Positions 7,874 to 16,633 are shown, counted from the stretch's first letter. The stretch: 29,812 nucleotides of DNA from an uncultured Anaerolineae bacterium (GCA_903854805.1 CAINXK010000128.1:1-29812), one strand, 5' to 3'. Notes: generated by a model not told the origin, from the letters alone. Numbers and translations: made by a program.

Positions 7874-9391
7874 ATGCAAGAGGTTTTTTCCTCACAGGAT
7901 TTATTCGCATTAACTGAAAATATTACGGATGTTGTGTGTAGCTTCCGATTCGATCCGGATTGCCGGCTGGTGTATGTTAACCGGGCAATCGTCAATCTGA
8001 GTTTATATACTCAGGAAGAATTTTACAGCGACCCGGGGCTGTTTCTTAGCATTGTTTCATCCGAAGATCGGCCATTTGTTGCGAGCATGCTCTGTGAGGG
8101 GCATCCCTTGCAAGCCGAGTTTCGTATGTGCCGTCGAAATGGGAATATCTTTCGGGTGCAGGGAAATTTTAACGATGTCTATGACCATGGGCACCAACTG
8201 ACTGGTATCCATGTTGTCCTGAGAGTTGTGCTTGAGAAAGAGTCGGTGCGTTCATCCGATCCGGTCCCGGTTGATATAGACCAGCGCATGCGCCGCTATG
8301 TGGAAGAATTGAAAGTTATCAGCGATATTGGGCGCACACTGGGTGAAAGCCTGGATATGCTAGAAATTTTCAGGCGTTTGGGGCAGGCGGTCCACCGGCT
8401 TTTTCCGGATGTACATGCACAATATATTTCCAATTATCATCCCGAGGTTGAGCAAATTACCTGCGCTTATGCGGTGATCAATGGTGAAGAGCAAAATACG
8501 GATGAATTTCCAACAATAGCTCTGGATCATTCGCCTCAAGCCACCCAAAGTCAGGCTATTCTCCAGCGTGAACCGTTCATCATTGGCGACTTGGTGGCGC
8601 ACCGTGGTGGTGCCCAGAATATGGGGCAGCTGGTCGGCTCAGGTCAGATCCCGCGTTCGGCTCTGTATGTGCCGATGTTATCCAATAATAACGTGCTGGG
8701 GGTAGTGCAGGTCCAATCTACGGAGCTGAACCGGTTTAATGATGAAGATGCCCGGCTTCTGGCTGTGGTGGCAAATTCTGCGGCCACAGTGCTGCAAAAC
8801 GCCTTTATTCATCGTGAATTGACCGATGCTTATGATCACACACTGGAAGGCTGGGGAGTGGCAGTCGATTTACGTGACAAAGAAACTGAAGGCCATAGTT
8901 TGCGCGTGGCAGATTTGACCCGCCGCATGGCGATCCGCCTGGGAATTGGGGGTGAGATGCTTGTTGATATGTGGCGGGGGGCGTTGCTGCACGATGTTGG
9001 CAAACTGGGTGTGCCCGATTCTGTGCTTTTAAAACCTGGTCCACTTGACCCACAAGAATGGGAACTGATGCGTAAGCACCCGCAGTTGGCCTACGATATG
9101 ATCAAGTCGATCAGCTTTTTGAAGGGTTCGCTGGATATTCCGTATGCGCATCATGAATGGTGGGATGGCAGCGGATATCCGCGGGGACTGCTGGGTGAGG
9201 ATATCCCCTTGGCGGCCAGGATCTTTGCTTTTGTGGATATCTGGGATGCGGTTACTTCGGACCGGCTGTATCGCAAAGCCTGGAGTCGTGAGAAGGCCAT
9301 TAAGCATATTCAGGCAAGCCTCGGCACGCATCTTGATCCAAAACTGGCCGAAGTTTTTTTGAAGACGATCGCCGAAGATCAATCCTGGTAA
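7874..9391 (+). CDS. PAS-GAF-HD-GYP cyclic-di-GMP phosphodiesterase
   Basis: A 505-residue cytoplasmic signalling protein. An N-terminal PAS-like sensor (about 8-120) is followed by a GAF domain (about 145-315, ending in the typical VPMLSNNNVLGVVQVQST and FNDEDARLLAVVANSAATVLQNA) and a C-terminal HD-GYP domain (about 330-500). Metal and catalytic motifs are complete: HSLRVADL, H373-D374 in LLHDVGKLGVPD, H426-H427-E428, then DGSGYP (431-436), and FVDIWDAVTSDRLYR. An intact GYP triad predicts hydrolysis of cyclic di-GMP. No transmembrane segment is seen, so the signal should be intracellular. The ATG has AAGGA six bases upstream. It stands alone between terminators, and no cyclase is nearby. 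Confidence 0.93.
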   Translation: MQEVFSSQDLFALTENITDVVCSFRFDPDCRLVYVNRAIVNLSLYTQEEFYSDPGLFLSIVSSEDRPFVASMLCEGHPLQAEFRMCRRNGNIFRVQGNFNDVYDHGHQLTGIHVVLRVVLEKESVRSSDPVPVDIDQRMRRYVEELKVISDIGRTLGESLDMLEIFRRLGQAVHRLFPDVHAQYISNYHPEVEQITCAYAVINGEEQNTDEFPTIALDHSPQATQSQAILQREPFIIGDLVAHRGGAQNMGQLVGSGQIPRSALYVPMLSNNNVLGVVQVQSTELNRFNDEDARLLAVVANSAATVLQNAFIHRELTDAYDHTLEGWGVAVDLRDKETEGHSLRVADLTRRMAIRLGIGGEMLVDMWRGALLHDVGKLGVPDSVLLKPGPLDPQEWELMRKHPQLAYDMIKSISFLKGSLDIPYAHHEWWDGSGYPRGLLGEDIPLAARIFAFVDIWDAVTSDRLYRKAWSREKAIKHIQASLGTHLDPKLAEVFLKTIAEDQSW

Positions 9392-9504
9392 ATGTACAGC
9401 CGCTAATTTTACTGACCGACCAGGATCGCCCTGGCTGGAGCAGCGTTGGCGCCGCCGGGGACGGTGAGCTGATCAGCGCGGAATAGCTCAACAGGAAGAA
9501 CAGG

Positions 9505-9554
9505 ATAAACAAAAATACTCGGGGCAGCAGCCGGTTGGCTATGCCCCGAGTATT
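9505..9554 (-). terminator. Rho-independent terminator of menC-like gene
   Basis: AATACTCGGGGCA (9514-9526) and TGCCCCGAGTATT (9542-9554) form a perfect 13-bp stem whose loop holds a second small stem (AGCC/GGCT). On the minus strand it continues into TATTTTTGTTT, a proper T-tail. It sits 31 bases after the menC-like stop. Confidence 0.87.
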
Positions 9555-9585
9555 CATTTCGGAATGTGCAGATGAAGGCTGGGTC

Positions 9586-10692
9586 TTATTCGATGATCAC
9601 TTCGCCGAAGGCAAATTCTTCCACGGCGGCTTCATCGACCGTTACTCCCAGGCCGGGGCCGGTGGGAACGTCGATGGTACTGCCGGGGTTGAGCTTGAAG
9701 CGTTCAAAGGTTACATCACGGGTGTAGTACCGGTCGGAAGCCGATATATCGCCCGGTAAATTGAATCCAGGCAGCGATGAAATCGCCAGGTTCGAGGCGC
9801 GGCCGATGCCGGATTCCAACATGCCCCCACACCAGACCGGTATACCGGCCTTCTGGCAAAGATTGTGGATCAGAACTGCCTGGCTAAGGCCACCCACCCG
9901 ACCCGGTTTGATGTTGATAATGCGGCAGGCTTCCATTTCAATGGCATAGCGCGCATGTCGCAGTGAAATTACGCTTTCATCCAGGCAAATGGGGGTGCGC
10001 AGCTGTTTTTGGAGCAGACGGTGATCCCAGATATCGTCCTCGTAGAGCGGTTGTTCGATCAGCAGCAGATTCAGATCGTCGAGCGGTTTAAGCACATGTG
10101 CAGTTTCAAGACTATAAGCCGAGTTTGCATCCACCTGGAGTTTGATATCAGGATAGGCTCTGCGAATGGCTTCGGCTTCGCTCAGGTCGCGGCCTGGTTT
10201 GATCTTGAGCTTGATGCGCCGGTAGCCGTTGGCGATGTAACCATCCACCACCTTGACCAGCTCTGCGGTGGTATCCTGGAGCCCAACAGAAACACCCACA
10301 TCTATTTTGTCCTTCAGACCGCCGATCATTTCCTTGAGGGATTTGCCATCACGTTTGCCAATTAAATCCCAGATGGCCATTTCAACACCCGCCTTGGCCA
10401 GGTGGTGTCCGCGGATCTGGCTGATGCGGCGCTGGAAATCGTCCGCATCCAGCACATCCTGTCCGATCAGCAGCGGCAGGACAAAGTCTTCGAGAATGTG
10501 CATGACCGTTCCCGTGGTTTCGTATGAATAACCAGGATCGCGGTCAGCGGCGCATTCGCCCCACCCAACCAGACCATCAGCTTCCATTTTGACGAGCACG
10601 CATTCGCGGTCGTGGATGCGGCCGAAAGATGTTTCGAAATGTGAAATAAGCGGCATGTTAAGCGGGAACAGGCTGATCTTTGAAATTTTCAT
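9586..10692 (-). CDS. menC: o-Succinylbenzoate synthase / N-succinylamino acid racemase (enolase superfamily)
   Basis: A 368-residue member of the MenC/NSAR branch of the enolase superfamily. It dehydrates SHCHC to o-succinylbenzoate for menaquinone, or racemises N-succinyl amino acids; both activities occur in this branch. The catalytic set is complete: KxK lysines (K161, K163 in KLKIK), metal ligands D188 (VDANSAY), E213 (LIEQPL) and D238 (LDES), and K262 (NIKPGR) on the opposite face. The lysine positions nearly equal those remembered for Amycolatopsis NSAR. I chose the ATG at 10692, which has AAGGA about 10 bases upstream, over the TTG at 10716, which would add eight unconserved residues. 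It is the last gene before a strong terminator. No other men genes are here, so the racemase role stays open. Confidence 0.85.
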   Translation of the reverse strand: MKISKISLFPLNMPLISHFETSFGRIHDRECVLVKMEADGLVGWGECAADRDPGYSYETTGTVMHILEDFVLPLLIGQDVLDADDFQRRISQIRGHHLAKAGVEMAIWDLIGKRDGKSLKEMIGGLKDKIDVGVSVGLQDTTAELVKVVDGYIANGYRRIKLKIKPGRDLSEAEAIRRAYPDIKLQVDANSAYSLETAHVLKPLDDLNLLLIEQPLYEDDIWDHRLLQKQLRTPICLDESVISLRHARYAIEMEACRIINIKPGRVGGLSQAVLIHNLCQKAGIPVWCGGMLESGIGRASNLAISSLPGFNLPGDISASDRYYTRDVTFERFKLNPGSTIDVPTGPGLGVTVDEAAVEEFAFGEVIIE

Positions 10693-10818
10693 AGTCTGGG
10701 TCCTTAAGGTGTTCAAAAGTGGATTAAATGTGCTGAAGCCAGGGTAATAAAGGTCAATCAGGATTTTATAGAGGCAGAGTAGCTGATAAGTACGGCCAGA
10801 GCTGCAAGTTTTCAGCGA

Positions 10819-11301
10819 TCAAGTGCTTTCGCTGTGTTCTTTCAGCTCGGTTTCTTTTTTCATGCCTGGGGCCAGGGTGCCGCAATATGGGCAAATGTTC
10901 CAGGGCAGTTCCATCAGTTTTCCACATTGCAGGCAGCTCTTCATCAGGAGAGTATGGCAGTTTGGGCAAACCTGCCAGTTGTCACGGACTCGCCGCTCAC
11001 ATCCGGGGCAAACTGATTGATCTTCAATCGAGGCCAGCAGAGCCTCTTCTTCCAGGGTGCGCTGATAGTCTTCTTCCAGGGTGTGTGCGGGGCGCAGAAT
11101 CAGGTAGACCAGCATACCTGGCAGGTTAAGCACAGCGACCACCAGGACGGCCAGCGCCTGGGAGAGTGGGTCGCGGGCGCGGTTGCGAATATCGCGCCAG
11201 GTCCAGATCACCAATGCCAGCCAGAGCGCAGCCAAAAAAGCGCCACCAAAGGCTACCAGGATCAGGATAACACTGCTTAAAAGGCTTGGATCATTGGTCA
11301 T
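10819..11301 (-). CDS. Small membrane protein with double zinc ribbon
   Basis: 160 residues. Two hydrophobic segments (about 10-34 and 48-69) are followed by an acidic linker and two zinc ribbons: C98-x2-C101...C112-x2-C115 and C123-x2-C126...C137-x2-C140. The topology suggests a membrane hairpin with both ribbons in the cytoplasm. The tail is charged (KKETELKEHSEST). No specific function can be assigned; such proteins may be adaptors or membrane-protein quality-control factors. ATG 11301 has GGAG about 8 bases upstream. It starts 42 bases after the selB stop on the same strand and so is probably co-transcribed, with the menC-like gene 126 bases further on. Confidence 0.82.
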   Translation of the reverse strand: MTNDPSLLSSVILILVAFGGAFLAALWLALVIWTWRDIRNRARDPLSQALAVLVVAVLNLPGMLVYLILRPAHTLEEDYQRTLEEEALLASIEDQSVCPGCERRVRDNWQVCPNCHTLLMKSCLQCGKLMELPWNICPYCGTLAPGMKKETELKEHSEST

Positions 11302-11343
11302 TATGAATTCTCCAGATTTTCAGTGCGGCACAGGCGCGCATCG

Positions 11344-13245
11344 TCAGCGGCGCAAACGTCTGAAATCGCCATCCCGAATTGTAATCCCAATCGCATCCAG
11401 ATGTTCCAGCAGAGCCAGCGCAAATTTGCGGCTGGTGCCAAACATATCGCGCACCTCGGCTGCCGTGACCTGGCCATTTTGAGAAATTGCCGCGCGCACA
11501 CGGCTTACCATTTGCTCATAATCGGCGCGTCGAAATGCCACCTCGGGTGAAACCTGCGCCAGTTCGCCCAGTTCCAGCAGGGCGGTAAATACATCCTCGC
11601 CTGCTTCAACCTGGCACTCTTTGATGGATGGTGGCGTAAATGGTGCTGTCTCAAACTTCTTCAATAGAGCAGACACTTTTATCTGTTGGGCCGCTGAAAA
11701 GCGGATGGTATGCCCTGGTAGAGCCAGCCAGGCGCCACCATCTTGCAGTTCCGGCGTGCTGCGTTTGAGCGCGGCATTGAACAGGTGCGCGTTTATTTTT
11801 AGGCGGCTTTTCAGTTCTTCGCGCGGCATTCCGCGTTTGAGTGGCCAGGATGTGTGGAAATCTGCCAGGGACTTCAGGATGTTCTCCTGCAGGCTGGTCC
11901 AGTGCGGGGCTGCGATGATCAGTTCTTCCGATTCCAGGGTCGGTTGTTGTCCTCCGAGCGCCACCAACTGGCCGGATTGGATGCATTCGTCGAGCGCAGT
12001 GCGCGCCTGTTGGGGTTCCAGCCGGGCTTTGGCCACTACTTCGCGGACGCTGGCTGCTCCCAGGGCCAGTGCTGCCTGGAACAGCACTTCAGCCGGGCTG
12101 CCTTGTAAGAGGGCCTCCAGGCTTTTTATCAGGCTCTCGTCAAAGCGTTTGTGGCGTTGTTTGGGGTTCGGATCCAGCACCTGCCCTCCGCCCAGGGTCT
12201 CTGCGGGTGATGGTCGCCGCAAGATGTAGCGGTCGCCGCGTACCAGCACGAGCGGGTCGCGCAGTTCCAGCTGGATCCAGCCTTCATCCCCTGGGTTGAG
12301 AGTTTCTGCCCCCAGGATGCGCACATTGGCGATTGTTTCAGATGTTCCAGCGAATACCTTGACCTCGGTGCCGTGTTTGAGCCCTGCGGACAGATCTTTA
12401 AGCAGGCGCAGCCGGGCATCCAGGCGCCGAGTGGGCTGATAGTGTCCGGGCGTGACGAGTACATCACCCCGGGCAACATCATCGACTGCCAGCCCGGAGA
12501 GATTCACTGCCGTGCGGCTGCCGGGAGTGGAGCTGTCTTCCTTTTTTTTATGGGTCTGGAGACCACGCACCCGCCCTTTTTTGCCTGGCGTGCCAGGCAG
12601 GATTTCGACTTCATCCCCAATCGACAAATGCCCATCGCTGAGGGTGCCCGTGACCACTGTGCCGAAACCGGGCATTGAGAAAACCCGGTCAATGGGCAAG
12701 CGCGGTCGTCCCAGATCCAGGCGTGGGGGTGTATCGCGCAGCAGGTCACTGATGGCGCGTTTTAATTCTTCCAGGCCGAGACCGGTTTTGGCAGAGACGC
12801 GCACGGTGCGGGTATGCTGCGCGTCCAGCACTGTGCCCATCAGGACCGCCTGAATATCACTTTCGACCATTTCCAACCAGTCAGAGTCGTCCAGTAAATC
12901 CACTTTGGTAATGACCACCAGGCCCCTCTGGATTTGCAGGAGATCAAGAATGGCCAGATGTTCCCTGGTTTGGGGCATGACGCCCTCGTCGGCGGCGATG
13001 ACGAGTAGTGCGGCGTCGATGCCACCCACGCCTGCCAGCATATTCTCGATGAAGTCGCGATGTCCGGGAACGTCAATAATACCGATCTCCTGGCCGTCTG
13101 GTAAAAACATCCAGCCAAAGCCAAGTTCGATGGTCATTTCCCGCTCCTGCTCTTCTTTTAGACGGTCGGGGTGCGTTCCGGTCAGGGCAGCGATCAGGGT
13201 GGATTTGCCGTGGTCAACGTGGCCGGCTGTGCCAATAACGCGCAT
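11344..13245 (-). CDS. selB: Selenocysteine-specific elongation factor SelB
   Basis: A 633-residue translational GTPase that brings Sec-tRNA-Sec to UGA codons marked by a SECIS hairpin. The N-terminal G domain shows GTAGHVDHGKSTL (G1, about 4-16), REMTIELGFGW (SelB-type switch I, normally RGMTIDLGY), DVPGHRDFI (G3) and TKVDLLD (G4). Two or three EF-Tu-like beta-barrels follow, with GRVRGLQTHKK. The C-terminal 250 residues match the winged-helix array that reads SECIS RNA, ending in AAEVRDMFGTSRKFALALLEHLDAIGITIRDGDFRRLR. The ATG at 13245, with AAGGA seven bases upstream, is preferred over an upstream start at 13284 that adds 13 residues before the G1 loop. selA, selD and tRNA-Sec are not in this window, so they must lie elsewhere if the system works. 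Confidence 0.95.
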   Translation of the reverse strand: MRVIGTAGHVDHGKSTLIAALTGTHPDRLKEEQEREMTIELGFGWMFLPDGQEIGIIDVPGHRDFIENMLAGVGGIDAALLVIAADEGVMPQTREHLAILDLLQIQRGLVVITKVDLLDDSDWLEMVESDIQAVLMGTVLDAQHTRTVRVSAKTGLGLEELKRAISDLLRDTPPRLDLGRPRLPIDRVFSMPGFGTVVTGTLSDGHLSIGDEVEILPGTPGKKGRVRGLQTHKKKEDSSTPGSRTAVNLSGLAVDDVARGDVLVTPGHYQPTRRLDARLRLLKDLSAGLKHGTEVKVFAGTSETIANVRILGAETLNPGDEGWIQLELRDPLVLVRGDRYILRRPSPAETLGGGQVLDPNPKQRHKRFDESLIKSLEALLQGSPAEVLFQAALALGAASVREVVAKARLEPQQARTALDECIQSGQLVALGGQQPTLESEELIIAAPHWTSLQENILKSLADFHTSWPLKRGMPREELKSRLKINAHLFNAALKRSTPELQDGGAWLALPGHTIRFSAAQQIKVSALLKKFETAPFTPPSIKECQVEAGEDVFTALLELGELAQVSPEVAFRRADYEQMVSRVRAAISQNGQVTAAEVRDMFGTSRKFALALLEHLDAIGITIRDGDFRRLRR

Positions 13246-13300
13246 GGTGGTCCTTCCCGTGCAATGGTGATTTGCTCGGGGCAAATCGGGTCATAAGTTC

Positions 13301-13324
13301 AGGGGCGACCGGCTGGTCGCCCCT
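13301..13324. repeat. Perfect hairpin between coiled-coil gene and selB
   Basis: AGGGGCGACC-GGCT-GGTCGCCCCT, a perfect 10-bp stem just after the coiled-coil gene's stop (minus strand). A second hairpin, TTTGC/GCAAA, lies at 13271-13285. No T-run follows, so partial attenuation or an mRNA processing/stability structure is more likely than full termination. Confidence 0.45.
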
Positions 13325-13330
13325 GGGGGA

Positions 13331-14518
13331 TTATCTGGTTGGGCGCGAGCGTCCCATGATGCGTTCGTAACTGGTCAGATATTCGTGGCTCCAGTTCATC
13401 AATTCTTGCAGCTGGACTTCGGTTGTTTCGGTGGTCTGCTGGATCAGATCCTGCAGAGACTGGTAGACATCGTCGAGTGTGGCGATGCGTTGGTTGAGCT
13501 TTTCAAGTTCAACCCGCAGATCTTTGACCCACTCATCCTGGGTGAGGGTGTAATTTGTCCAGCGCTTCTGGTCGTCAGCCTTGAGGGTAACCCATTCCTG
13601 GCGGAAGCGTTCTTCGGTCAGGCGCTGGATCTCGGTGATTTCGTTGATGCGGCGCTCGATGCGGGTGTTCATTTCATCGAAGGCTTCCTGAGAGCGTTTG
13701 ACCGAACGCTGGGTATCTTCCAGGGCTACCAGCTGCTGGTCAATATTGGAATTCTGACGGCTGAAGCTTTCAAAGCGGGTCTGGATTTCTTTCCAGCCGC
13801 GATCTCTCTCCACGATCGACATGCTCTGCACTTCAATGAAAGCCAACTGTGCCTGGCGGCGGTCAGATTCAGATGCCAGCAGTTCGTTGATGCGGTTATC
13901 GAGTTGGTGCAGGCTGTCTGAGTTAAGATCTGATTTTTCGCGGGCATCTTCAGTGCGTTTTCGAATGGAGCCCAGCTCGCCCTGGATATCGGTGATACGT
14001 TTGATATCGAACCGGCGGGCTTCATCGACACTGCGAACACTGCGCCGAATTTCATCATCGCTGTGGGTAAATTCATCCAATTTCTTTTCAAGATCGCCGA
14101 TCACGCGGGCGAGGCGCAGGTCTTCTTCAATGCGTCCCTGCAGTCCGCGGCGAAGTTCCTGCAGATTGTCGACACCGCTGCGTACCTCGATTAACGATTT
14201 CGTGATGACATCGATCTCCATCCGGCGCCGATCTTCAATATCTCGTTCGTGTTTCAAGCGGCGTTTTTCCATTTCGTCAATCGCCTTGGTGACTTCTGCG
14301 CGATATTGCGTCACCATGGTGTCAAACTGATCGAGCCGGGCGCCGGTGGACTTGTAGCGGGTAAGATCTGAGTTTAATTCTTTGAGCTGGTTTTGCAACA
14401 AGCTGAAGGTACCCTCGTAGCTCACAACTTTCTCTTGGAGATCGGAGATGGTAGCGCGGTCTTTGCGATGTTCTTTTTCAAGCCAATCGATTTTTTTTGC
14501 GAGGTCTTCAATATTCAT
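13331..14518 (-). CDS. Long soluble coiled-coil protein, function unknown
   Basis: 395 residues, almost entirely charged heptad-rich helix, with no membrane segment, no cysteine cluster and no enzyme motif. Coiled coil is predicted from about residue 5 to 370 (for example LEKEHRKDRATISDLQEKV, then EEDLRLARVIGDLEKKLDEF), and the tail ends in the basic GRSRPTR. It could be a cytoskeletal, chromosome-associated or scaffold protein; nothing chooses among these. The start at ATG 14518 is supported by GGAG 10 bases upstream; a longer frame to 14725 runs back over the preceding terminator and is rejected. It has its own extended -10 promoter at 14605-14597, so it is transcribed apart from the membrane operon upstream and possibly together with selB. 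Confidence 0.8.
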   Translation of the reverse strand: MNIEDLAKKIDWLEKEHRKDRATISDLQEKVVSYEGTFSLLQNQLKELNSDLTRYKSTGARLDQFDTMVTQYRAEVTKAIDEMEKRRLKHERDIEDRRRMEIDVITKSLIEVRSGVDNLQELRRGLQGRIEEDLRLARVIGDLEKKLDEFTHSDDEIRRSVRSVDEARRFDIKRITDIQGELGSIRKRTEDAREKSDLNSDSLHQLDNRINELLASESDRRQAQLAFIEVQSMSIVERDRGWKEIQTRFESFSRQNSNIDQQLVALEDTQRSVKRSQEAFDEMNTRIERRINEITEIQRLTEERFRQEWVTLKADDQKRWTNYTLTQDEWVKDLRVELEKLNQRIATLDDVYQSLQDLIQQTTETTEVQLQELMNWSHEYLTSYERIMGRSRPTR

Positions 14519-14528
14519 ATATCTTATT

Positions 14529-14540
14529 CTCCACGTGGAG
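14529..14540. promoter_or_regulatory. Palindrome containing the ribosome site
   Basis: CTCCACGTGGAG is a perfect 12-base palindrome. Its distal GGAG, read on the minus strand, is the Shine-Dalgarno of the coiled-coil gene. It could be an operator or a small hairpin that hides the ribosome site. Confidence 0.35.
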
Positions 14541-14596
14541 TCATCATTCCGCCGGGCCAGGGAACTGGGGAAATATTGACCGGGAACAGCGCATCG

Positions 14597-14605
14597 ATTA
14601 TAGCA
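14597..14605 (-). promoter_or_regulatory. Extended -10 promoter of coiled-coil gene
   Basis: Minus-strand TGC-TATAAT (14605-14597), a consensus extended -10, lies directly after the terminator of the upstream operon and about 80 bases before the ATG at 14518. No convincing -35 is present. Confidence 0.6.
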
Positions 14606-14609
14606 TGGT

Positions 14610-14633
14610 AAAAATGGAGCGCGAAGCTCGCGC
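14610..14633 (-). terminator. Rho-independent terminator of membrane operon
   Basis: On the minus strand GCGCGA-GCT-TCGCGC is followed by TCCATTTTTACC. It lies 18 bases after the stop codon at 14652 and separates the three-gene membrane operon from the coiled-coil gene. Confidence 0.78.
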
Positions 14634-14651
14634 CAGTTTGCCTGGGAAGCT

Positions 14652-16052
14652 TTATTTCCCCAAGTGTTCGAACATGAATGGCAGGTTTGCCAGGAAAGGC
14701 TGTGCCCATTGGGGGTACAACCCAAAACCCAGGAGTATGACCAGGCCTATTCCGATGAAGATGCGCTGGCTCCAGGTTTCTTCTAATTTCCAGAGTGTGT
14801 TTTCGGGGGCAATTGTCAGGATGGCCAGGGAACGCAGCGCGGCTGTCCATAAGCCCAGGCTGGCCAACCCAAACCAGATTGCTGCAGAGAAGGATTGCAC
14901 CGAAAGTTTTTCCCATAATGCTTGCCTGACAGGAAAATTGGCGAAGAGTGGTGTGCCTGCCAGGGCCAGGTTCGACATTACCACCCCAGCGCTGGCGATC
15001 GGAAATCTTCTGGCAAGCCCCAACAGACTGCTGAATTTTAAATCGGGGGCGTGGGTTTTTAGAATACCGAGCGAAATCGTCCAGATGCCATAGGCCAGCG
15101 CGCGTGGAACCAGCAGATAAAAAACGATCTGCAAGCCAGCCTGGCGATCGGGTAGGCTCAAGGCCAGCAGGGCCAGACCGGTTTCCGAAACCGCGCCATA
15201 GGCAAAGATCCGACCCAGGTGCCGCTGAAAGGCCGCCCAGGTTCCTGCGCTGACCATCATTAGTAGGCCAACAAAACGCAGGATGCTATCCATGTTGCTG
15301 TAATCGCGCAGCCAGGAGTAGCGATCAATAAAATTCAATCCAAATACCAGGCTAAAAGCCGGGAAGATGGTCAGGATGAACCCGAGCGAATATGGCAGGG
15401 TTTCTTCTGAGAGCATCGGGATCCAGGTGTACAGTGGAAATATGGATAGCAAAAAGGCAAAGCCCAAACCCAACATGATGGCGGCTTGCGCGATGAGCAC
15501 AATATCTGCCGGGCCAGCGTCAACACCTGAAAGCAAAAACCCGGCAAACAGGATGAAGGGCATCGCGAAGGTCTGGTAAATTAAAAAGCGTAGCAAACCA
15601 CGACCTGGTTTTTGGCCAGGTTCAGCCAGCAGAGGGATGGACAACAATACTGCCATTTCGATCAACAGGGCGGCGTATAAGAATGGTTCGACAGCCAGAG
15701 ATGCCACCAGCAGGGCGATGATTGCCAGGCTTACTGGAATGATACGCCGCGCGTTGCCAGTGGCAAATGTGCCAAAGAACCAGAACGTGCCGATCCCGTA
15801 AACGAGTATGATGATGACCTGGTCTGTGGCATTCAGGCTGATCTTTCGCCCAAAGATGGCCAGGGTTGAGTCAATCCTGATTGAGATGGTTCCCAGGCGT
15901 TGGGCAGAATCGGGAGGCAGCCAATAAGCCAGGCCGGTCAAGAATAAGGTAAACAGACTGCCCAGGTAGGTGATCCAACGTTCCCGTGGCAGAAGATATA
16001 GGATCACAGCGAAGCCGAGCGGAGCGGCAATCCAGACCAGGGGGGCACTCAT
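14652..16052 (-). CDS. Antiporter-like membrane subunit (NuoN/HyfF-like), third gene of module
   Basis: 466 residues with about 13-14 hydrophobic helices, in the Proton_antipo_M superfamily of complex I and group 4 hydrogenase membrane arms. The TM5 glutamate is kept (E132 in LLIEMAVLLS). The TM7 motif, normally K-x4-P-L-H-x-W, reads LLSIFPLYTWIPMLSEE: the lysine is L201 and the histidine is Y208. The TM8 region normally reading KR-x2-AYSS reads HLGRIFAYGAVSETG. The family is therefore clear, but proton pumping by the standard route is doubtful. Its ATG overlaps the previous gene's stop by four bases (ATGA), indicating translational coupling. The stop is followed by a terminator. Confidence 0.83.
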   Translation of the reverse strand: MSAPLVWIAAPLGFAVILYLLPRERWITYLGSLFTLFLTGLAYWLPPDSAQRLGTISIRIDSTLAIFGRKISLNATDQVIIILVYGIGTFWFFGTFATGNARRIIPVSLAIIALLVASLAVEPFLYAALLIEMAVLLSIPLLAEPGQKPGRGLLRFLIYQTFAMPFILFAGFLLSGVDAGPADIVLIAQAAIMLGLGFAFLLSIFPLYTWIPMLSEETLPYSLGFILTIFPAFSLVFGLNFIDRYSWLRDYSNMDSILRFVGLLMMVSAGTWAAFQRHLGRIFAYGAVSETGLALLALSLPDRQAGLQIVFYLLVPRALAYGIWTISLGILKTHAPDLKFSSLLGLARRFPIASAGVVMSNLALAGTPLFANFPVRQALWEKLSVQSFSAAIWFGLASLGLWTAALRSLAILTIAPENTLWKLEETWSQRIFIGIGLVILLGFGLYPQWAQPFLANLPFMFEHLGK

Positions 16053-16633
16053 AGGCTTTGTTCTCCCATGATCAACAGGTAGCAGCCGGCCAGTGCCAGG
16101 CCAAGTGTGACGACCACCAGCAAACCTGCCACGAGGATGGAGTTTTCGATGCTCGAATACAGGACTTCAAAGCCCAGCAGGGTGGTGAGCAACCCAATAA
16201 TGACACGTAAAGGTTGAAGGGTTATACCGAGGTGCAAAAGCCCCAGACCGATCAGAACCAGGGCGCCCCAGGTGAGTGGCAGAGAGCTGTTTGGCAGCCA
16301 GGTAGTTACGCTTCCGGCAGCGGCTGAAACGGCCAGCAGGACCAAACCGGCGGCGAACATGCGAAAGAGACTGCCCTGTGGCCAGGAAGATTCGTCGGTT
16401 AGGCTTTCTTTTAAGTTGAGCTGGGTTATGCCCAATGCAGTGGCGGACATCCAGCCTGAAATCAGCACCGTGGCGGCCATGCTGAGTTGCCAATGCGCCA
16501 TGCTCAGCCAAAACGAGGCGAAATACTGCAGGGCCAGCAAACCCAGGCTCCAGCGCCAACTGCGGCTGATGAGCAAGCCTGCTGAACTGGCGGCCAATGA
16601 CACCGATGCGATCCATAGAACCGGACTGGGCAT
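16049..16633 (-). CDS. NuoK/HyfE-like membrane subunit, second gene of module
   Basis: 194 residues with about 6-7 hydrophobic helices. The C-terminal part, IIGLLTTLLGFEVLYSSIE then VVVTLGLALAGCYLL, resembles NuoK/MnhC/HyfE; E156 in GFEVLY matches the buried TM2 glutamate of NuoK. The second NuoK glutamate is not obvious. Length is close to HyfE (about 216). The start ATG shares one base with the stop of the upstream gene (TAATG), and the end overlaps the next start by four bases, so the three products are probably made in fixed ratio as one complex. HyfE-like membership is inferred from helix pattern and position between two antiporter-like genes. Confidence 0.72.
   Translation of the reverse strand: MPSPVLWIASVSLAASSAGLLISRSWRWSLGLLALQYFASFWLSMAHWQLSMAATVLISGWMSATALGITQLNLKESLTDESSWPQGSLFRMFAAGLVLLAVSAAAGSVTTWLPNSSLPLTWGALVLIGLGLLHLGITLQPLRVIIGLLTTLLGFEVLYSSIENSILVAGLLVVVTLGLALAGCYLLIMGEQSL

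Noticed and set aside
9397..9554. Minus-strand open frames after the HD-GYP gene, one reading LFRADQLTVPGGANAAPARAI
   Set aside because: They run through the terminator hairpin at 9505-9554 and have no start with a ribosome site. No family was recognised, so a chance frame is likely.
14519..14725. 69-residue N-terminal extension of the coiled-coil protein
   Set aside because: It would begin inside the upstream membrane gene and cross a terminator and promoter. It is not heptad-like, and a good ribosome site precedes ATG 14518.
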